64,000 nucleotides of DNA from Knoxdaviesia capensis (lineage: Eukaryota > Ascomycota > Sordariomycetes > Microascales > Gondwanamycetaceae), in the NCBI GenBank assembly GCA_001510575.1, contig LNGK01000008.1, forward strand, positions 4,722,981 through 4,786,980, written 5' to 3'. Within the stretch, counting starts at the first letter, position 1. Each line of letters begins with the position of its first letter. The translations under genes were made by a program, and so were the position numbers. This document shows positions 37,666 through 49,153 of this stretch, one piece after another. The notes below the pieces were generated by a model. The model searched no databases, was not told the origin of the DNA, and worked only from the letters and a program-made list of their open reading frames with translations.

Positions 37666-40600
37666 AAATCGCCGGCTTGTCTGTGACGAGCGCCATGCTC
37701 GTTTGTCTCCGGCCAGCGGCCTCCAACTGCAATAGCCGCAACGATCCTCTTACAGGACATACCTGCGCGAGCTAGCGGAAGCTTGGCGAGGAACAGGATA
37801 TTTCGAAAGCTCAAATCCACAAAACAAAAGTCGTCGACAAGCGAGAGCATCTAGCGTGGGGCCCGTGGCTGGAAAACCCTGGTTGTTTGACTTGCTTCTC
37901 TTGTGATCATAGGGTTGAGTGTGCTGCCTCTCCACCCTGTGTGTGTGTGCCGACTTTCCGAAGAGGCAGCCGATCGCGTACGAGAGACTAAAGCCTAAAG
38001 AAAGGCTCCGGTTCTTGGAGGGAAAAAGAAATCCACAGGTTTACTTAGATTGCTGAGCCACCGGTGTCGCACTATTGGGTTGGCGATCGCTCTAATAACC
38101 GGCCGTTTGGGTGCATAGGGGAGGGGGGGGGTGGTGTAGATGTATAACCGGAAATTATCTAGAGGAAGAAAGCCAGACCACTGACGTGAGGTGAACTAGG
38201 GTACTCAGGGAAACTTCAACGTCGTGATGAACACTTGGGACTCTGTCGGCTTGTTTCTTGTACGACTGCACAGCAAGATTGTGTCTTCATCTCCGGTGGC
38301 GAGACCCACTCCGGACCCGGGTCCGCATCCGGAGCCCGATACTCTTCAAACGACCTGGAATGAGTTACACCAATCGAAAGATAGGGGTAAACAATGCAGA
38401 CGTTCTTTTTCACTGAAAGCGTTAAATTTCCGGTGCATAAAACTCGTCTTCGGTGGTTATCACTGACTTCTCTAGTCTTTCTGGGTTGTGTTTGGAGTGA
38501 AGTAAAGAAGCCTCGCTGGGTCTAGCGGGGGTTTAGACCGATCAGAGGTTCATCCGGAACCAAGTGAGAGGCTGTGGGTAGGACTCTCCTATACACCCTT
38601 CGCACTGATTCGGAATCCTTTACGATTAGATGGCAGTGATGTGGGTTTTTGGGGTGGGCCTCAGAGCGAGCCTCCAAGAGGGCTCCAGCGGATACCTGCT
38701 CCATGGCTAAAGACATTGACAAACGAGAACGACAGGCATAGGGGAAGAAAGCCCATTTCTATTACGTCGTGCCCCCCTCTCCTCAAAACTGCAACTAGCT
38801 TTATAAACCCAATTTCTTGCAGGGGCTCCTAACAGACTGACCGTTGCGGGAATGGGCTCCATACAGCGGCGAGAACTGACATCCAGGAATATGCGCAGTG
38901 TACCAAGTGATTAAGATGCCAACCAAAGGAAGCCCCCCCCCCCGTAAAAGCAAGGGATCCCTCACATAAACAAGCGAGAATAACCCCACCACCTGACCCT
39001 ACTCACATACTACTGTATTGAGGCCGCCGACGATCTAAGGGGTTGCTTGTCCTGTGACGATCAGTGAGCGTGCCACGAGGGGGCGTTGAGATAAGACCTT
39101 TTCTTTCCCTATTACAGTACTGTTCTTACACCGCTTGTTATCGACGGCTGCTGACTTTTGTAGTGGGGTAAGAACTGGGAGGCCGTTGGGAAACCTTTCT
39201 TTGGCGCCTGATCTGGAGGATTTGAATGAAGTCTTGAGGGTCGTTCAGCCGCTTTTCAAGATCCACCCAATTTCTTTTTCTTTTGGCTTGACACTGTGTA
39301 GGTCTCTGTTGCCGCTTCTAGCGTTTTCCCTGTTTTACCGCTATGGAACCGGGTCCCACGGAGAGCAAAGAAACAAGAATGAGCCTTGTGTAGGCGCGGC
39401 GCTACAACTGCTTGGCAGGCTTTATGGTGGCCGAACAGGTTCCGGCTCGGCGAGAGGACGAGACAGCATGGCATACCCAGGGTTGAGATGTAAGATCTAC
39501 GTTAAGAATTCTTTGATAAAGTAGTCTTGGAAACGGTCAACTCAAAAGCCAAGGGGAATTGAAGACTGACCATTTACCTACAAAACAGAGGCTGTTGGTG
39601 CTTGTTAGTACTGACCAACGCGATCCAGGCCAGTGCATTTTCTGCATCCACGGCCAGGCTGTCATAACACTAATCCCTTCAGGCCAACTCATTTCTTTTC
39701 CATTCCCGGAAGACACACAACCTACAGTAGGTGAGAGAAGGGAGCACTGGGAGACAGCACCAATGCTCAGGCCTGTCAGTCTATCAAAGGATACTTATAA
39801 CTTGGGTAAGAAGGTACAGTTGATTTCGTGTCCATGTTTCCATCCCAATCAACCTGCACAGATCCCCACCCACCTTCACCCTAAGTGGCTATAATAGATT
39901 TATACACACTCGCCTCTTATTGAATCGACTTGTTGGTAAACTGGGCGTTGTGATGCAACAGTCGTGTCGTGAAGTTGCATTATACCCGTTGCTTTCACAC
40001 TGTCTCCGGAGAATGAGCACCGTAAGAGTTCTCGAGCTGAAATGGAGGATACAACCCCCCCTTTTCTTTTGGGGTGCAGTCACGCACACGCCACTCTTGG
40101 CCAGCCGCCGTCGTGATGCTCGAACTCCAACGCATCTTTCGCCTCCGTTGGCTTTTCGTGTTTCGAGCCTTTCCGCATACGGCATCGCGGGTTGGGATAG
40201 TTTGTCTCCACGAGGGAAAAGGAAGCAGACAAAGAAAACATCTAGAATCAATACTGTCCGGAAGAGAAGGGGAGACGTTGCCGCGCCCTGGCGAATGTGT
40301 GGCGTTTGGCTGGGCTTTCCGCCGCTCTGGTCAGCGATGACGAGAAGAGAGAGGAAAACACGAGCAAGAGGATCTAGCAGCTACTGTCGACTCTGAACAC
40401 AGTCCTGCGATCTTCCACTGATGGTACGCACACCCTCCCTCTTTTGGGGATGTCTCGCGTCCCTGGCTGGAATGAGAGGGTGTGCTGTAGTACTGTGTTT
40501 GTTGCAGTCTTGTTGATTTCTGGGATTGAGGAAGTTTGGGGCCTCCAAATCGGTTTCACCACCAGTACTACTCGTTCCCTCTACCGAATTGGTGCCTCAT

Positions 40601-41446
40601 ACCACTCCTCCTCCTCTATGTAAAGCAAGAGAAGAAGAAGAAGAATGATATGGTGAACTCTTGATATCGCTTTGGGACGAAATGAAATTACTTGATATTA
40701 CTGAAAATATCAGGCAAGGGGGGGTTTGTGGGTGGGTACTGGGTGGTAAGTCTGGAAGAAGCGGGCTGAAAATGTGTGCCGTTCTAGCCTCGCTGGTGGA
40801 TTTGATGATCGTCTCTTCTTCAAGGTCCTGTTTAGCACTGCCGGTGCTACTGTTACACTGGAACCTGTACTGGACAGAATTTTGCCTTCCGGAACCTGTG
40901 TTCCTCTCCCGTTTGGCCGTACAGGGAGCATAACTGATATAGGAAGATCTTCAAGACGACGACAACAGTTGCCACATAGTACAGTAAGTATATACGCCTG
41001 TGGTTGTCTTCAAGGCAGACACAGGAAACATCGTCTTTTATATATTCAGTCCACCACTTTAGCAGTGGAAAGAAAGACGAACAGAAAAGAGAAAAAAAGA
41101 AGAAGAGAAAAAAACAGCCTCGGAGCCATTAGTGGCGACAGGAAGAAGACGGACAGACAGGAGGTCGGCGTGCTGTCAGATTTGAGGATCATTTCTGTTC
41201 TCGCTTAACCCACACCAAGTGTAAAATTCTTCCTAACCCATGCATGCAAATCCCACTGTCAGGCTTTCCTGCAGCTATCCCGGATGATCTCTTTTCCTGC
41301 CGAGCTGCATATGCACTAAACACACCCGTGAGCTCAGTACGGATAAGCAATTCTGGGTAATCAATTATCCTACCAGCATGATGTTGTGCCCTGTCCTGTG
41401 CGTCCAGACTGGGGGGTCCGCCACTGAACAGCCAGACACTTATACT

Positions 41447-41460
41447 GTACTGTACAGTAC
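41447..41460. repeat. 14-bp palindrome GTACTGTACAGTAC
   Basis: Identical to the copy at 22968-22981. Direct GTACAGTAC copies follow at 41662-41670 and 41689-41697. Confidence 0.9.
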
Positions 41461-42053
41461 AGCACAGATCCTACCCTGGTCGCTTTCTGGAGCTGGGATC
41501 CTCTGCGCGCCTGAACTCTTGGTACAGAAACGGTAACCTTCAATGAAAAAACAGACTTGACGCCCGGCTACTATGGCAGCATCTTCACCGGCGGGGTTTT
41601 GGATGTGTGGCTGGCAGGTCTTGGGTCGTCGTCAGGTAAGTTTGCGAGAGGAAGTTGACATGTACAGTACACTACAGTAGTACACTAAGTACAGTACATC
41701 CATCTGTAGTCCAACCTGTGAACTCGGAGTTATTCTTCATATATGGAAGAGTAATATTGTGTGCTATGAAACATTTATAACTTGGGATCCGCTCCTACAC
41801 GGTGCATCCATTGCCCTGTGTTTCCATATCAGGAGTATCAAGAGTATCGGGTGTATGTGCATCTACCATATATCTCTCTGACAGGCTCCTCGTATGGCTT
41901 AGCTAGGCGAGCCCGACGGCTAAGGGGGGATGATATCGCGAAAACGAGGCCAAGGCCGGACGAATAGTGTTCCCCTTTGCTTCTGTATGTGGCTGGGATT
42001 ATTTGCATCGTGTTGAGCAAACACACTCGTTTGCACAGGCAGACTCTGGGGGT

Positions 42054-42260
42054 GCTGTCGAACCTCTATTCAGTGGGTTAGTGAAGACTGCATATACAGC
42101 AGTGACTTGCAGCACAGCCACACGTCAAGATTTAAAGAGAGAGAAAAAGAAAACTGCCCAGCCGGCTCGCTGTCGAACCTTTATTTAGTGGGTAAGTGAT
42201 GACTACTGTACATACAACTACTGGTAGTCTGTAGCACTTGTATTCCATGAAAGAGAAGGA
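42054..42260. repeat. Degenerate tandem duplication, period about 115 bp
   Basis: GCTGTCGAACCT occurs at 42054 and 42169. After each, CTATTCAGTGGGTTAGTGA aligns with TTATTTAGTGGGTAAGTGA. GCACAGCCACAC and an A/G-rich tract also recur. Differences include C-to-T changes. Confidence 0.6.
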
Positions 42261-42665
42261 AAAAGAGGAGGGCACAGCCACACTCATCCTGCAACACCAA
42301 ACCCCCAGCGTGATTAGGCGTTGGGTGTGGTTCAATCTCAGCCGCCTCTTCCCACAACAGGACGAGGGAAACGCCCGTCCCAGGCCATGAGTTTGGGCCG
42401 TATCCTCCGCCACAGCTCCTTGGACAGATCCCGAACCCGTGTGCAGGAAGAAGCATTGGCGCTTTGGGTTTCCTTGGCTCAAGATCTGCAGCGTTTCGGG
42501 GTGCGTAAGAACACAAAAAGAGAGACATACTTCCTACAGTACTACAGTTCCTTAAAAGGCATGCTGTCCGGTACCGAGCCAGCAGCATTTTCAGGTATCT
42601 TCTCCTTATATGTTGTACTGTATTGTGAGTCTACCGTGTGAAATGCTTCGTCTTTGGCTGCTTTG

Positions 42666-42666
<1 letters not shown>

Positions 42667-42697
<31 letters not shown>
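42667..42697. repeat. (CT)n microsatellite
   Basis: About fifteen CT units. A second CT array of about twelve units lies at 42842-42866, also in the leader-like region before the MARVEL gene. Confidence 0.95.
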
Positions 42698-42699
<2 letters not shown>

Positions 42700-42835
42700 G
42701 AAATCCAGGGTATGGCCTTAAATTAGACGCTGTCAAAATGATGTACCGTGTTTCCAGTCACACGCCCCAATCCAATCAGAGGCAGCAGAAACATATCTTG
42801 TCCGTTTTTTCTCTTCATTTACACGCCCCCTCCCT

Positions 42836-42866
<31 letters not shown>

Positions 42867-43327
42867 CGACCCTGAATATTCAGGTGTTTCTGGGATCTCT
42901 CCGGGTGGGTGCCGTATGGCGGAAGGTCTGGAGTTGCACATACCGGCATGGCACTTACTCCTCCAGCCCTATATTCACGCCCCCTCCATTTCTCGCCCTC
43001 ATTTCTCTGTTCAGTGTCCTTCCCTTTCTTCGCCAGTGGTGTTTGCTCTGTTGTTTTTCAGCTCGCCCAATCTAGGCTATGTTATGTGTGTGGTGGTGGT
43101 GGTGGTGGTGTGACTAAGTGCGCTCCTATTCCTCCATTTCCTGTTGTTTCTCGCGCCGTCGCAAATGAGGACATATCTGGTAACCGGGAGCCCGATCTCC
43201 CTTGAAATCTCGGTCAGTCTTCTCGCGACAACAATGGACAGAACTCTCTTAGACCTTCAACTGGCTATACACAACGGACTATACAGTAGATGCAGTACAG
43301 GAAATGCGCGTGTGCCGTTATCGCACC

Positions 43328-43349
43328 CACACACACACACACACACACA
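43328..43349. repeat. (CA)n microsatellite
   Basis: Eleven CA units. A TGG array lies about 240 bp upstream, near 43090. Confidence 0.95.
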
Positions 43350-43919
43350 GGCGTTACTCATTCGGGCCAAGCTTCCACTAAGTCGTCCAGCTCAGGCTCC
43401 CTGAGTGGATCCCTGGCTCTCACGAGAGAAGCGCTTCCTGTTCTTTTCCTCCGTGGTGCTGTAGCGCTCCGTCGAAATGTGGTGTGCCAGGAAAAATCGG
43501 CACACCAGGCTTACAGCCCCCCTCCCCTGGTCAGGCTGCACTGCTGCATGTCCAACACACCCCATCACGACTCCGCACACACGCCTTCTTCTTACTGGCT
43601 CTCCCGCGCGTCGCTTCTTTCGTCCTCCCTGATTCCCTTCCTTCTCTCCCCATGTGTATATGTTCAACATCGTTCCGGGTTTGCCTGGACTTAAATATAG
43701 ACTGCTTGCCTCCCCTTCCATCCTCGTGGAATCGGTCTTCTCTTCCCCCCTTCAGTCTGTACTCGTTACTCCAAGGTCACTCCCATTAAGAGACATCTCT
43801 CTTCTCCTAATCGTTTTCCTCCAGTTTTGTTTCTTCTTCCTCTTCTTCTTTTTATTCTCTCTTCTTTCCGTGCCTCTCGTTTTCTCCCATCCGCCTTTTC
43901 ACTTACACACACATTCAAA

Positions 43920-44746
43920 ATGGATACCAAGGGTCTCATTATCATCGGCGTGCCGCCGCTGCCGTCGTTCCTGTTGCACATTCGGATTGCCATGATTGTC
44001 TTGTCCGTTATCGTCCTCGGTCTATCCGCCTATTATGTCTCTCTCTATGGCGGCTATGCTTCTCTTGCCGGCGGCTACTCGGGGCCTGGTGGATTCCTGA
44101 TCTTTGATGTAAGTCTTGGGGGATTTTGGCGCATACACACACATGCACCATATGGCTGAGTACCAGAGCTCGACTAACACATCGTCTCATCCCTTAGGCT
44201 ATCTTCACCTGGCTTATCTTCGGCCCCATGCTTGCTTTCGAGCTGAAGTGGCCCAAGTTCTACTACCGCATCGCTTTCATCATCTCAATGGGACTGTCTG
44301 CCATTTTTTGGCTTTCTGGCTGGGCCTGGGCTGCGTCCGTTGCCGGCCAGTTCCTGAAGACCTACTGCCAGACTTACTTCGGCACCAAGTCGTGCTATTC
44401 GCCCAGTGGCGGCACCAAGCAGTTCGGTGCTTCTCTGGCAGCTGCTGCTGGTCTCGGTGCTCTTATCTGGTGAGTCTTCCCATTGCGACCTGTCTTCGTC
44501 CCCATTCTCTTGATTTAGTTGAAACAGACGTGTCTGTATCTGTTGCTAACAGCACACTTATCCTATCTTGCCAGGGTTCTCCTCCTCGCCACCATCTACT
44601 TCTTTGTCACCGCCTGCCTCAAGGACCCCCAGGGCTCTGGTACCGTCGCCGACCCTGCTTCCACCACCGAGCTCGGCGAGACCAAGACTGCCGAGGAGGT
44701 CACCGCCACCCCTGTGTATTCTCCTCCCGCTCCCCAGCAGCAGTAA
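43920..44746 (+). CDS. MARVEL-type four-pass membrane protein
   Basis: Three exons, 43920..44108, 44198..44469 and 44575..44746; 210 codons. All three joins keep frame (GTAAGT and GTGAGT donors). Four hydrophobic segments are visible: IRIAMIVLSVIVLGLSAYYV, AIFTWLIFGPMLAFEL, IAFIISMGLSAIFWLSGWAW and LIWVLLLATIYFFVTACL. A Cys-bearing loop (KTYCQTYFGTKSCYSP) lies before the last helix and a Pro/Gln-rich cytosolic tail ends SPPAPQQQ. This layout and the acidic/Pro tail fit fungal membrane-associating (MARVEL) domain proteins of the plasma membrane or endosomes, whose biochemical role is poorly known. It has a long pyrimidine-rich leader and a good start context (TTCAAAATGG). Family assignment rests on topology and recalled similarity. 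Confidence 0.82.
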
Positions 44747-46338
44747 ATACCCATCAGAGACGGCCCGGCTTGGCTTGCGTCTCGCAATCGAACGAGAGGG
44801 ATCCAGGTGACCATACCTAGCACCTTCATCTCAGGGCATGCTTTTGGAAGGCAATCATCGTTTTTATGACATCAGTGCAATGACTACCGGGTTTCTGTTT
44901 TGCCATCTTCATATTCTTTTCTTTGTTCCGGGGCAAAGCTATGCTCAAGAGCTACCCTGCTCACTAGAGCTAGGCAATTAGGAGAAGAAGATTAATCTTG
45001 TTATTTGACTTGTTTTTAGAGAGAACGCATATAAAGGCCACTATGGGGGGATGAGGTTAGTGGATGACTTGATTTGAGAAGAGATTCCTCCTCTGGTTTC
45101 CCGCTTTGTATTCCTCAGCCCCCCCTTGATCTCATACTTATCAGTTATTTGTATTTCTTTTTTCAATTAATGATACCACTGTTATTACCTTTTCTCTAGA
45201 TAAGTCCGAAAGAAAAAACTTGAAATCTCAGATGTCCTTGAATTCAATTCTTCTTCGAGTTTCATTGAACTAATAATTTTGGCACCTATCGGCTTTTCTC
45301 TCCCCCTAAAGTCACACCGGCCTATGGCCCCACTTTACGGGCCTTGCCTGGCCGAGGCCGATGACACGGCCCCACTATAGAACCTTAATTCGACAGTATG
45401 ATAATTTTTCATATATATATGGGTAGCATTCAAGTGCAGGGCGGAAATTTTTCCTTAATGAAGAACATTAACTATCATTAGCCCGTTGAATCTGGGTTGC
45501 TGTTAACTTCCCTGTCTTCTTAGGTTGTACCCTAAGGCTTGTCATAGCTTATGTACTTACCTACCTACTTACGGAAGTACTCCTATATCGTGTATGAACC
45601 ATGATTCATGACCTTATCAAGAAAGATATGAAGTATAACTGATGGCCTACTTATAGGAAACTGGTTTACTAGTATGCCGGTATAGAGGTCCTTATCTCGA
45701 TATCTGAACGAAGCCAGAGAGAAAGACCCCGAGTCCTAAGTATCCCAAGTCTTTATAGCTCACCCAAACCTAATAATGATTTATACCATTAGGCTTAAAG
45801 AGGTTTTACTCAAGTTTAGATAGTCATGGCCATGATATCGCTAGAGAACTTAGAGTAGAAAGAGGAGGATCGGAATATCTTTAAAGGTGATTCACACATA
45901 CACTTACTCGTATCTTCAAGCACACTACACATATATGTGCAAATGTAAAGCGAACGAAGTAGGGAATCTTTATGGCCTCTTGCTATCCTAGTAAGTTAGG
46001 GCTATGTGTCTTTCCCTTTTGAAATGGAATCCAGAAATAAATTGTTAAACTTGTGAGGGTATACACCCATAACTTCTCGGGGTTCTGCTGATCTCAATTC
46101 CTCTTTTCTTTTTTTCTTCCCTTCCCATCTACAACTCTATCCAAGTAACTGTGCCATCTTTTTCAGTCGACTTCTGAGTATAAGTTTTTTCTTTCATTAT
46201 TCATTACTCTTCTAGAATCTCTGTAAGTGTTTCTTTTCTTTTCTTTCCTCTTATTTTTTTCTAGCAAACTAGTCATATTCATATTCACTCTCATTTCATA
46301 TTCATTCTAACTCTCATCTTTTCTGTGTCATAGTCAAA
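44747..46338. other. AT-rich intergenic region with a RIP-like patch
   Basis: 1.6 kb. From about 45380 to 46020 TpA dinucleotides are unusually frequent (hand count for 45541-45900: 44 TA against 36 AT) and no ORF persists. This suggests a decayed repeat. 46080-46338 is the pyrimidine-rich leader of the bZIP gene. No transposase or reverse-transcriptase remnant could be read. Confidence 0.5.
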
Positions 46339-47376
46339 ATGTGTGACAGTCCGGAATTTGATAATCCCTTCGCGGATATCAACTTTGGTAAATACATGGA
46401 AGAAGTCGAAAAATCTTTCCCGACTTTTGTCGGTCCCCCACCTCCACCTCCCCCTGGTACGTCCCTTCTTAGCGGAATTGGAGTGCTTATCGGAACTCCC
46501 TACTTCCCAACGGTCCCTCCCGATGCCTCGATTGGAACCTACGAACGCTCGCGGCGCCAGGATGAAGCCTACATGGTGGCTTATTCCTCGAATCCCGAGG
46601 ATGGCATTGGAAATGTCTCGTCCGAGGCAGTCCAGTCCCCCTCCGTGAACCCGCTTCCTCTGAACTTCGATGTGCCCGTCATGCCGCCCGTTACGAGCCG
46701 AAACCCGGCCCCCGGCTATCCGACCCCAGCTAACACAAGCCTGTTTGCGTCCCCAGAGAACGGCGTTGCGCAAGTCCCCGCTATGGAAGCGCCTCCCGTG
46801 CGCCAGAACAACATCTTTCTCGGCTGGGAGCCGCAGTTCGGTGCCGTGACTGCGGCGCCTCCCAACCACGACGTGCGTCGTATTCGGGACACTACTCCCG
46901 AAACCCCCACCAAGGCGCCCAAGAGAACTCGCGTTGTTGGGGTTCCCTCAGCTACTCGCAGCTCCTCGGCCTCTAGCGTTGGCCGTCCTGCTGGCAGTGC
47001 AACCAGGGCTAGCCATGCTATTCATGTCGGCCCTCTGCCGCAGTTCGTCCCCATCCGTGACGACATGACCCCGCAGCAGCGTGCCGAGGCAGAGAGCACG
47101 AACGCCCAAGTCGCCGCTCAGCGGAAGACTCGGGCTCGTGAACAGAACCGTCTCGCCGCCCAGAAAGTCCGTGATCGTAAGCTGCGCGAGGTTCGCCGCC
47201 TAGAGCAACTCATCCGGAATCTGAACGTCGAGGCGCACTTTTGGAAAGCCCGTGCGGTTACCCTGGGTGCTCACACTCATGAGTGGGACCACATCCCCGC
47301 CGAGCTGCGTCTGGCGAGCGGCGCCGGCCCTCAGGAGGACTTTGACACTCAGACCACGCCAGATGATACGCAGTAG
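46339..47376 (+). CDS. bZIP transcription factor
   Basis: Intronless, 345 codons, in a strong start context (GTCAAAATG). The N terminus is acidic (MCDSPEFDNPF), followed by a PPPPPPPG run and a long Ser/Pro-rich, probably disordered region. Near the C terminus is a basic region RKTRAREQNRLAAQKVRDRK at 262-281, with the bZIP signature Asn270...Arg278. From Arg278 the spacing gives heptad positions Leu288, Leu295, Trp302 and Leu309. The zipper is thus short with a Trp in the third heptad, and the protein ends 36 residues later. It should bind DNA as a dimer in the nucleus; its targets are unknown. I cannot tie it to a named Aspergillus bZIP. Confidence 0.85.
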   Translation: MCDSPEFDNPFADINFGKYMEEVEKSFPTFVGPPPPPPPGTSLLSGIGVLIGTPYFPTVPPDASIGTYERSRRQDEAYMVAYSSNPEDGIGNVSSEAVQSPSVNPLPLNFDVPVMPPVTSRNPAPGYPTPANTSLFASPENGVAQVPAMEAPPVRQNNIFLGWEPQFGAVTAAPPNHDVRRIRDTTPETPTKAPKRTRVVGVPSATRSSSASSVGRPAGSATRASHAIHVGPLPQFVPIRDDMTPQQRAEAESTNAQVAAQRKTRAREQNRLAAQKVRDRKLREVRRLEQLIRNLNVEAHFWKARAVTLGAHTHEWDHIPAELRLASGAGPQEDFDTQTTPDDTQ

Positions 47377-48049
47377 ATGCATCCCTCTCTGCTGGCCGTT
47401 CATTCACCGCCAGCATTCCCCGATTGGCCCTCTTTCTTTTCCCAGGACGAGAAATACTACTGTTGGGGAACACTGGGCGCACGAGAACGGACTTTCTTTT
47501 TTCCTTTTTGCTCTGTCTTTGCTTTCTACTTTGTTTTCCCTCTATATGGGATTTGTCGATGTGTCGACACAGTGACTTACGATTCTGGACGATCTAACGA
47601 GATTATGATACCAGGCAATAGTGGTGGATGGCGTTGGGTTTGGTGCTTTAAACTAACGGTGCACATCGTGGAGTTTCGTGGCTGTTTCTTTTGGCCTCCT
47701 GCATGTTTCCTATCTGTTTATCTTGTGAACGTCTTGCTTTTTCGTTCCAATGATGCCTCTTGTTCTTAGTTTAGATCGACTTCTTCCTACATAACTAGCT
47801 CTTTTACAATAGTTAATTTCTGCTTTCACTTCTGGTCCTTTTCCCGTTCAATTAATACCCCAGACACTCTGGCTAGCTGTAGAAAGTTCAAAATGTTTCG
47901 TTTTACTCCCGATTGCGTATGATTCTTGCAATCCTTCTGTAGCCCCATTCTGTTTCCATGTGGTCATCATGACGGATTGAACAGCCAAAACAGTACAGTT
48001 TTTATTTTAGTTCATTTTCCTTCTTTATTTGCTTGCTTGAATGTCTATA
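47377..48049. other. Convergent intergenic spacer (bZIP / TAP42)
   Basis: 0.67 kb of T-rich 3' UTR-like sequence between two 3' ends. No ORF, repeat or RNA gene was recognised. Confidence 0.55.
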
Positions 48050-49153
48050 TCAACCCTTATTCAATGTATTTCCCGCTCCTTTAGGATTGGCCTCCTTAAA
48101 CTCATCCCACTCGCGGGCCTTCATGGTCTCTGCGTCCGCCTTTTCAAAGTTATCCTCATCCGGATCAGGACGCGCATAGCTCGCTTCGCCACCACCCTCA
48201 ATGACATTCCCGCGCCGGAACTCCTCATCCAGATACTCGTCGATGGTCATAGTGGGAAGGTTGTGGCCAGGACGAAACACACCACGGCGGATCTCGTCGC
48301 GGGATCCGACAATCGTGAAGGGTTGCAGCGGGCGGCCCTGTTTAGAGAGCAAAGGACCACCGCTTCCCAGCTGGCGCAGCGGCTGGTCAAGTCGTTCTGA
48401 GTACTCGGATGAAGCGGGTCCGCGGCGCCGAGTATCCGCATCAGCCTTCCGCGATGATGGTGCAGAGGGTGGTGCGGCCGGGGCTTGGGCGAGCACGTCG
48501 AGCTCTCGCGCCATGCTCTCCAGAGCTTGAAAGGTTGAGAGCACCAGCAACTCGATATGCGCCAAATGTGTTTCACGCACAATCTCCTCATCGCCCCCAA
48601 TGCCGTGCTCTGCTGCTGCATAATGGGGATTAGCCCGCAGCAGTGCCAGCCGCTGCTTGATCTGCTTTTCGGCTTGGAACGCCGTGATCTTGGCCGTGCG
48701 GTGCGCTGCAGCGTCTGACCCTGGCGCCACCGTCACGAAATGGTCGCGGTCATCTAAAAACCGCGCAAACATGGCAGAGTTCGTATGAGTTAGCATGTCG
48801 TACGCGTCTAGCCGGTGCAGGAACGCCTCGTATGCCGCGCGCGCACGCCGTACTGTGGTGACGCGGTCCTGTGGGCCAGTGTAGGGTGTCTTTTGGATAG
48901 TTTCGGCGAGGATGTGGTGGACGGTTAGATATGGGAGGTCAAATGTCGAGATATCATCGAGAGACTCGTTAGGGCTGAAGATGGCGCCGTCCGTGATCAG
49001 CTTTATGCACGATTCGACGGCGGTGAGGGCAGCTGTGAAGGCGGGGGCATAGTCAGGGGACATCGGGGCAAGAGTGTCTAATGCGGCGCGCTTGGATTCG
49101 GCTTCAGCAAAAGCACTCTTGAGTGAGCGCGGCTCCTCATCTGAGGACGTCAT
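48050..49153 (-). CDS. tapA: TAP42/alpha4-like regulator of type 2A phosphatases
   Basis: Single exon, 367 codons from the ATG giving MTSSDEEPRSLKSAF. The N-terminal two thirds are helical and TPR-like, with PDYAPAFTAALTAVESCIKLI, a SLDDISTFDLPYLTVHHILAE segment and an EAFLHRLDAYDML helix. The C-terminal third carries the conserved PLQPFTIVGSRDEIRRGVFR and PTMTIDEYLDEEFRRGNVIE blocks, and ends with a charged WDEFKEANPKG tail. This is the TAP42 family, which binds free PP2A, PP4 and PP6 catalytic subunits downstream of TOR signalling in the cytosol. The frame is open upstream to 49294, but the family start and a clear leader favour 49153. It is divergent from END3, 0.86 kb away. Confidence 0.93.
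   Translation of the reverse strand: MTSSDEEPRSLKSAFAEAESKRAALDTLAPMSPDYAPAFTAALTAVESCIKLITDGAIFSPNESLDDISTFDLPYLTVHHILAETIQKTPYTGPQDRVTTVRRARAAYEAFLHRLDAYDMLTHTNSAMFARFLDDRDHFVTVAPGSDAAAHRTAKITAFQAEKQIKQRLALLRANPHYAAAEHGIGGDEEIVRETHLAHIELLVLSTFQALESMARELDVLAQAPAAPPSAPSSRKADADTRRRGPASSEYSERLDQPLRQLGSGGPLLSKQGRPLQPFTIVGSRDEIRRGVFRPGHNLPTMTIDEYLDEEFRRGNVIEGGGEASYARPDPDEDNFEKADAETMKAREWDEFKEANPKGAGNTLNKG

Larger units (their letters stand above)
36692..43919. other. 7.2-kb gene-poor region
   Basis: No ORF here resembles a known protein or shows intron-linked coding continuity. It is dotted with simple sequence: a 16-G run, C runs, two CT arrays, a CA array and a TGG array. GTAC-rich palindromes lie at 41447 and 41660-41700, and a degenerate 115-bp tandem duplication at 42054-42260. 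The last 0.6 kb is the pyrimidine-rich leader of the MARVEL gene. It may be an extended promoter or encode noncoding RNA; nothing decides this. Confidence 0.55.

Noticed and set aside
39889..40396. Overlapping 120-158 codon ORFs in the gene-poor region
   Set aside because: They occur on both strands at once in GC-richer DNA, lack splice continuity or family resemblance, and look like chance.
42169..42180. TCGAACC resembling a tRNA B box on the minus strand
   Set aside because: No matching A box or cloverleaf arms could be drawn around it, and the copy at 42054 fails as well.
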